Shown here piece by piece: positions 21,410 to 25,298 of a stretch of 25,298 bases of DNA. This stretch comes from Actinomycetota bacterium. GTDB lineage: Bacteria; Actinomycetota; Thermoleophilia; Gaiellales; Gaiellaceae. Where the stretch lies: NCBI GenBank assembly GCA_005885565.1, contig VAXK01000200.1, forward strand, positions 1-25,298. The letters run 5' to 3'. The notes beneath the pieces are model-generated. The model was not told where the DNA came from and ran no database searches. It saw only the letters and a program-made list of their open reading frames with translations. Every line of letters starts with the position of its first letter. Positions within the stretch are counted from its first letter, which is position 1. The position numbers and the translations under genes were made by a program.

Positions 21410-21412
21410 GGT
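21407..21412 (+). promoter_or_regulatory. Candidate -10 box for the ftsH-like gene
   Basis: TAAGGT is a TANNNT hexamer whose first three bases are the stop codon of the nicotinamidase gene. Transcription would start near 21419, leaving about 24 bases before ATG 21443. No -35 is visible. Confidence 0.3.
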
Positions 21413-21442
21413 TTCCGGCTGCCCTGCCGATGAGAGCGGGGC

Positions 21443-22954
21443 ATGCCGCACTTGGGGCACTTGATCCACGTCGTCGCGGCTGCGGCGCTCACCTGGCTGC
21501 CGGTCCTCTTCTTCGGGCTGATCTGCTACCTGCTCTGGCGCACCGTGCAGATGATGCCGCGCGTGAAGCCGGCGCAGCTGCGGACCGAGAGCTCGGCGAG
21601 CGTCAGCTGGTCGGACGTCGCCGGGGCCGAGGAGGCCAAGGCCGAGCTCCTCGAGGTGGTCGACTTCCTCCGGCACCCGAAGCGCTTCGAGCGTCTCGGA
21701 GCACGCGTCCCGAAAGGCATCCTCCTCTACGGCCCGCCCGGAACCGGCAAGACGCTCCTGGCCAAGGCGGTCGCCAACGAGTCCGGAGCGGCCTTCTACT
21801 CGCAGAGCGCGTCCGCCTTCGTCGAGATGTTCGCCGGGCTCGGCGCGTCGCGGATCCGCCGCCTCTTCAAGGAGGCGCGCAAGCACGCGCCCTCGATCGT
21901 CTTCATCGACGAGCTCGACGCCGTCGGCGCCGCGCGCACCGGCCACGGCTTCAACCGCGAGCAGGACCAGACGCTGAACCAGCTGCTCGTCGAGCTGGAC
22001 GGCTTCGGCGTCACCGACCAGGTCGTCGTCATGGGCGCCTCGAACCGGCTCCAGGACCTCGACCCGGCGCTGCTTCGCCCCGGTCGCTTCGACCGGCAGA
22101 TGCTCGTCGCTCCGCCCGACCTGGCCGGCCGCGAGGAGATCCTCCAGGTGCACACCCGCGGGAAGCCCCTCGCGGCCGACGTCGACCTGTCGCTGATCGC
22201 GCGCCAGACGGCCGGGCTCACCGGCGCCGACCTCGCGAACATCTGCAACGAGGCCGCCATCTTCGCCGGGCGCCAGCAGCTCCAGTACATCCGCCACGTC
22301 GACTTCGAGAACGCGATGGAGCGGGTCGTCGCGGGCCTCCAGCAGCGCCGCGTCGTCACCGAGAAGGAGAAGCGGATCCTCGCCTACCACGAGGGCGGCC
22401 ACGCGCTCATGTCGCACCTGATGGGCGACGCGCTGCCGGTCCAGAAGGTGACCATCGTCTCGCGCGGACAGGCCCTCGGCTACACGCTGAACCTCCCCGC
22501 CGAGGATCGCTACCTCCATACGAAGGAGGAGCTCGTCGACATGATGACCATCTACCTCGCGGGCCGGGCCGCGGAGCAGGTCGTCTTCGGACGAGTCACG
22601 AACGGCGCCGCCAACGACCTCGAGAAGGCGACGGAGCTCGCGCGCGAGATGGTGTTCGAGTTCGGCATGTCCGAGATCGTCACGTCGCGGACGATGCGCG
22701 CCGACAACTACTCGCTCTCCGAGGAGACGAAGCGCCTGCGCGACCAGGAGCAGGCCCGGCTCACCGACGAGGCCTACGACGAGGCGATCCGTCTCTTGAA
22801 CAAGCACCGCGGCGCGCTCGACCGCCTCGCGGGCGCGCTGCTCGAGAAGGAGACGCTCGTACGCGATGAGATCGAGGCGCTCGTCGCCGACCTGGAGCCC
22901 GAGTCGCACGCGAGCGAGACGGTCGGCACCGTGAGAGCCGTCGCGGCCGACTGA
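21443..22954 (+). CDS. ftsH: FtsH-family AAA+ zinc metalloprotease, short single-span form
   Basis: FtsH proteases are membrane-anchored hexamers that unfold and degrade membrane and regulatory proteins. This one has 503 residues against the usual 600-700. It has one membrane span at about 9-33 and no periplasmic domain. The AAA module is complete: Walker A GPPGTGKT at 97-104, pore loop FVEMFAGLG at 126-134, Walker B VFIDEL near 153-158 and LLRPGRFDRQ near 210-219. The peptidase has HEGGH at 316-320 (usually HEAGH) and the third zinc ligand Asp392 in NGAANDLEKAT. With one span the catalytic part would still face the cytosol if the N-terminus is outside. It is probably a paralog of a full-length FtsH elsewhere. 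Confidence 0.9.
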   Translation: MPHLGHLIHVVAAAALTWLPVLFFGLICYLLWRTVQMMPRVKPAQLRTESSASVSWSDVAGAEEAKAELLEVVDFLRHPKRFERLGARVPKGILLYGPPGTGKTLLAKAVANESGAAFYSQSASAFVEMFAGLGASRIRRLFKEARKHAPSIVFIDELDAVGAARTGHGFNREQDQTLNQLLVELDGFGVTDQVVVMGASNRLQDLDPALLRPGRFDRQMLVAPPDLAGREEILQVHTRGKPLAADVDLSLIARQTAGLTGADLANICNEAAIFAGRQQLQYIRHVDFENAMERVVAGLQQRRVVTEKEKRILAYHEGGHALMSHLMGDALPVQKVTIVSRGQALGYTLNLPAEDRYLHTKEELVDMMTIYLAGRAAEQVVFGRVTNGAANDLEKATELAREMVFEFGMSEIVTSRTMRADNYSLSEETKRLRDQEQARLTDEAYDEAIRLLNKHRGALDRLAGALLEKETLVRDEIEALVADLEPESHASETVGTVRAVAAD

Positions 22955-22965
22955 CGCCGAGTCGT

Positions 22966-22971
22966 TAGCAT
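22966..22971 (+). promoter_or_regulatory. TAGCAT -10 box for the epimerase gene
   Basis: TAGCAT, a TANNNT hexamer, ends seven bases before GTG 22979. It lies in the 24-base gap after ftsH and fits a leaderless mRNA. No -35 is evident. Confidence 0.5.
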
Positions 22972-22978
22972 CGACGCC

Positions 22979-23383
22979 GTGCCCCCGCGCGGCATCCACC
23001 ACCTCGGCGTCGCCGTCGAGAACCTCGACGAGGCGCTCGACACGTACGAGCGGCTCTTCGGCGCCGAGCTCGAGCACCGCGAGGTCGTGCCCGAGCAGGG
23101 CGTCGAGGCGGCGGCGGTTCGCGTCGGCGAGAGCCGGGTCGAGCTGCTCGCCTCGCTCGGCGCGGAGACGCCGGTGGGCAAGTTCCTCGCGAACCGCGGG
23201 CCGGGCATGCACCACGTCGCGTACGAGGTCGAGGACCTCCCGGCGATGCTGGCGCACCTCGCCCGGAGCGGCGCGGAGCTGATCGACGACGAGCCGCGGC
23301 AGGGGCTGTTCGGCCTCGAGGTCGCGTTCGTCCATCCCCACGCAGTCCACGGCGTCCTTTCGGAGGTGGTCGCGAATGGCTGA
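22979..23383 (+). CDS. mce: Methylmalonyl-CoA epimerase
   Basis: This enzyme interconverts the R and S forms of methylmalonyl-CoA, linking propionyl-CoA breakdown or formation to succinyl-CoA. The 134-residue protein is a vicinal-oxygen-chelate fold of two beta-alpha-beta-beta-beta units. Metal ligands are expected in IHHLGVAV near the start, GMHHVAYEV near 78-86 and the C-terminal HPHAVHGVLSEVV. The internal GLFGLEVAFVHP fits the family. Length is as expected for the epimerase. Another glyoxalase-family enzyme is possible but less likely. GTG 22979 lies seven bases after TAGCAT. It overlaps the next small gene by eight bases; no mutase is in the window. Confidence 0.87.
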   Translation: MPPRGIHHLGVAVENLDEALDTYERLFGAELEHREVVPEQGVEAAAVRVGESRVELLASLGAETPVGKFLANRGPGMHHVAYEVEDLPAMLAHLARSGAELIDDEPRQGLFGLEVAFVHPHAVHGVLSEVVANG

Positions 23384-23603
23384 GAACGAGCACGTCCGCC
23401 TCGAGATCGCGTTCGACGGCGGCCAGATCACCGGCGCCCTCGTCAGCGTCGCGTCCGCCGACGAGCTCGAGCGCGCCCTCTCGAACGGCGCCGACGGGAC
23501 CGTGGCGCTCGACGCGACCGACGGGAAGTACCTCGTTCCCTTGCGCCGGGTCGTCTACGTGAAGCGCTTCGCCCGCGAGAGCCACGTCGGCTTCAGCGGT
23601 TAG
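23376..23603 (+). CDS. Small protein of unknown function, DUF3107-like
   Basis: The 75-residue protein has a beta strand (VRLEIAFDGG), then ASADELERALSNG, a strand VALDATDGKYLVPL, and VVYVKRFARES at the end. The order of a helix followed by two strands and RVVYVKRF recalls actinobacterial DUF3107 proteins from memory; I could not compare it. It is acidic at the start and has no membrane span or Cys. The start overlaps the mce stop by eight bases (ATGGCTGA), so the two are probably made together. A role next to methylmalonyl-CoA epimerase is unknown. Confidence 0.6.
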   Translation: MAENEHVRLEIAFDGGQITGALVSVASADELERALSNGADGTVALDATDGKYLVPLRRVVYVKRFARESHVGFSG

Positions 23604-23632
23604 GGCTCAGGGCGCGCGGGCATCCTTCGTCG

Positions 23633-24211
23633 GTGGCGAACCAACCGGAGACGGTGGCCAAGCCGCCCGAATCGGCGGACCGAATTCGCTCGCTGGTCGA
23701 GCGCGCGCAGGAAGGCGAGCGGGACGCCCTCGAGGAGCTCTACCTCCTCCACTTCGACCGCATCTACAGCTACCTGCACATGAGCGTCGGCAACCGGCAC
23801 GACGCCGAGGACCTGACGACGCAGACGTTCCTCAAGATGCTCGAGGCGATCGGCCGGTTCCGGTGGAGATCGGCGCCCTTCTCGGCCTGGCTCTTCCGGA
23901 TCGCGCACAACCTGGCGATGGATCACTTCCGCGCCACGAAGCGCACGCAGCCCGAGGAGGAGGTACCGGAGCCCCCGGGGTCGGAGGAGGCCTCGGCGGA
24001 GGAGCAGGCGATGCACTCGATCGGCCGCCAGAGCATGCTCGAGCTGATCGAGAACCTCTCTCCGGAGCAACAGCAGGTGCTGACGCTGAAGTTCGTCTTC
24101 AACTTCCCGAACGCCGAGGTGGCGACGATCCTCGGCAAGACGGAAGGCGCGATCAAGTCGCTCCAGCACCGCGCGCTCGTGTCGCTCCAAAAGCAACTGA
24201 CGCGCTCGTAA
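23633..24211 (+). CDS. ECF-type RNA polymerase sigma factor
   Basis: The 192-residue protein is a sigma-70 family factor with regions 2 and 4 only. Region 2 includes HFDRIYSYLHMSVGNRHDAEDLTTQTFLKML and FSAWLFRIAHNLAMDHFR, covering core binding and -10 recognition. Region 4 includes LSPEQQQVLTLKFVFNFPNAEVATILGKTEGAIKSLQHRAL, a helix-turn-helix for the -35. A Pro/Glu-rich linker lies between them. No anti-sigma gene is adjacent. GTG 23633 lies six bases after CATCCT, a weak -10 match. The stop TAA abuts the GTG of the next gene with no gap. Its target genes cannot be told from the window. Confidence 0.9.
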   Translation: MANQPETVAKPPESADRIRSLVERAQEGERDALEELYLLHFDRIYSYLHMSVGNRHDAEDLTTQTFLKMLEAIGRFRWRSAPFSAWLFRIAHNLAMDHFRATKRTQPEEEVPEPPGSEEASAEEQAMHSIGRQSMLELIENLSPEQQQVLTLKFVFNFPNAEVATILGKTEGAIKSLQHRALVSLQKQLTRS

Positions 24212-25120
24212 GTGCCTCTGGAAGTCGGGATCGTCGGCCTGCCCGGCTCCGGGAAGACGACGCTCTTCGAGACGCTGACGCGCGCGCCGGCGTCGACGAA
24301 CGTCGGGATGGCGCCGATCGCCGACGAGCGACTCGATCGCGTCGCGGCGGTGGTGCGGGCGAAGAAGGTGACGCCTGCCGCGATCCGCGTCGTCGACCTG
24401 CAGGGGACGGGGCCGCAGCTCCTCGGCAACCTGCGGCAGGTGGACGCGCTGCTCGTCGTCCTGGACGGCTTCTCCGGGACGCGCGTGCCAGCGGACGACC
24501 TGGAGACGCTGCGGCTCGAGCTGCTCGTCGCCGACCGCGACCACGTCGAGAGGCGCCTCGAGCGGGTGCGCAAGCAGGCGAAGTCGGGCGACCCGGCGCT
24601 GCGGAGGGAGACGGCGGACCTCGAGCGCCTCCTCGCCCATCTCGAAGCCGGCCGGTCGCTCGAGGAGTGGGAGGGCGAGCTGCCGCCGGAGCTCGAGCCG
24701 CTGACGACGAAGCCTCTCCTCGCGCTGGAGAACGGGCCGCGGGGCATCGATCTCAAGCTCGAGGCGGAGCTCCGCGAGCTGCCGCCCGAGGAGGCCGCCG
24801 CCTTCCGCGACGGCCCGTCGGCGCTCGACGAGGTCGTGCGGAGGCTGTTCGAGACGCTCGACCTGATCAGCTTCTTCACAGCGAGCGACAAGGAGACGAG
24901 AGCGTGGACGCTCCGCCGCGGCCGGACGGCGATCGAGGCGGCCGCGATGATCCACTCCGACATTGCCCGCGGCTTCATCCGCTGCGAGGTGATCCGCTGG
25001 GACGATCTGGTGGAGGCGGGCTCACACGCGGAGGCCGCACGCCGCGGCCTCCAGCGCCTCGAAGGGAAGACCTACGTGGTGCAGGACGGCGACGTCCTCA
25101 ACGTCCGCTTCAACGTCTGA
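24212..25120 (+). CDS. Compact YchF-like P-loop NTPase with TGS domain
   Basis: The 302-residue protein aligns in outline with YchF/OLA1, ribosome-associated NTPases that prefer ATP. It has the P-loop GLPGSGKTT at 9-17 (YchF usually GLPNVGKST) and VVDLQG at 60-65 in place of the DIAGLVxGA switch. A helical arm from about 108 to 150 follows, then a C-terminal TGS domain from about 219 with FFTASDKETRAWTLRRG and LEGKTYVVQDGD. The glycine-rich loop after the switch and the NVxE base-binding motif are missing; the latter reads ALENG. It is about 60 residues shorter than YchF. It starts directly after the sigma stop. It is probably a diverged paralog and may not bind nucleotide normally. Confidence 0.75.
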   Translation: MPLEVGIVGLPGSGKTTLFETLTRAPASTNVGMAPIADERLDRVAAVVRAKKVTPAAIRVVDLQGTGPQLLGNLRQVDALLVVLDGFSGTRVPADDLETLRLELLVADRDHVERRLERVRKQAKSGDPALRRETADLERLLAHLEAGRSLEEWEGELPPELEPLTTKPLLALENGPRGIDLKLEAELRELPPEEAAAFRDGPSALDEVVRRLFETLDLISFFTASDKETRAWTLRRGRTAIEAAAMIHSDIARGFIRCEVIRWDDLVEAGSHAEAARRGLQRLEGKTYVVQDGDVLNVRFNV

Positions 25121-25206
25121 ACGTTTCGCCTCTCGGCAACCACACCTCAGGAGCTCGTCCCGCAGGATCGTCGATCGTTTCTCGGAAAGCTCGGAAGACG
25201 CTCGCG

Positions 25207-25298
25207 GTGGGCCTCGGCCTCAGCGTCGTGATGCCGAGATCTGCGCTGGCGCTGAACAACGTCAGGTGCGATTGTTTGCCGCGCTCGAACTGCGGTGT
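25207..25298 (+). CDS. Possible 5' part of a secreted Cys-rich protein, cut by the window edge
   Basis: From GTG 25207 the frame reads VGLGLSVVMPRSALALNNVR and then CDC and SNC, open to the edge. The upstream codons in frame (RKARKTLA) would make a good positively charged n-region, so a signal peptide cleaved after ALA is suggested. But no ATG, GTG or TTG precedes that n-region in frame, so the true start is unclear. AGGAG at 25148-25152 could be a ribosome-binding site for an unseen start. The family cannot be identified. Confidence 0.25.
   Translation, partial: MGLGLSVVMPRSALALNNVRCDCLPRSNCG

Noticed and set aside
20699..23431. A 910-codon open frame on the minus strand
   Set aside because: It is antisense to pncA, ftsH and mce, which all have complete motif sets.

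Overview
The window is gene-dense DNA of roughly 70% G+C or more (one 60-base line in the hem region counted 73%). It looks chromosomal and comes from a high-GC actinobacterium. The MqnP-like prenyltransferase, the hemX-hemA-hemC-hemD order and the TANNNT -10 boxes set a few bases before start codons would fit the Thermoleophilia/Gaiella side of the Actinobacteria. That placement is an inference from gene content, not from a marker gene. I see no CRISPR array, insertion sequence or prophage.

Layout. Bases 116-9074 (+) are a respiratory-cofactor block: moaC and mog (molybdenum cofactor), an mqnP-like prenyltransferase (menaquinone), ccmA-ccmB-ccmC-ccmD (heme export for cytochrome c), hemX, hemA, hemC and hemD (tetrapyrrole synthesis), a SAM hydrolase (DUF62) and a methyltransferase. 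From moaC to hemA every stop codon overlaps the next start, so these nine genes are probably translationally coupled. Bases 9075-9475 hold three strong hairpins and a tRNA-Phe(GAA) gene. Bases 9476-10293 (-) carry a DUF6188-like protein of lower GC and a stand-alone receiver domain. Next come an arginase (+), an alpha/beta hydrolase and a fused EtfB-EtfA flavoprotein (both -), a phosphoesterase (+) and the replication-associated ATPase RarA (-). Bases 16010-18803 (+) encode tryptophan 2,3-dioxygenase, a methyltransferase and an M20 peptidase. Bases 18814-21409 (+) encode a DUF1385 protein, nicotinate phosphoribosyltransferase and a nicotinamidase-like hydrolase (NAD salvage). Bases 21443-25120 (+) encode a short single-span FtsH, methylmalonyl-CoA epimerase, a small DUF3107-like protein, an ECF-type sigma factor and a compact, degenerate YchF-like NTPase. 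The last 160 bases may hold the start of a secreted Cys-rich protein cut by the window edge.

How it fits together. The first block would supply menaquinone, heme and Moco to an electron transport chain. The Etf fusion, methylmalonyl-CoA epimerase, arginase and tryptophan dioxygenase point to oxidative use of amino acids and acyl-CoAs. The most striking regulatory pattern is a TANNNT hexamer 6-8 bases before the start codon of most operon-leading genes, which implies leaderless mRNAs. At three divergent gene pairs only 21-25 bases apart, the two -10 hexamers overlap on the same AT step. No obviously new multi-gene system is visible. The best leads are the fused Etf with an altered flavin site, the reduced FtsH and YchF paralogs, the shared divergent promoters and several unexplained hairpins.
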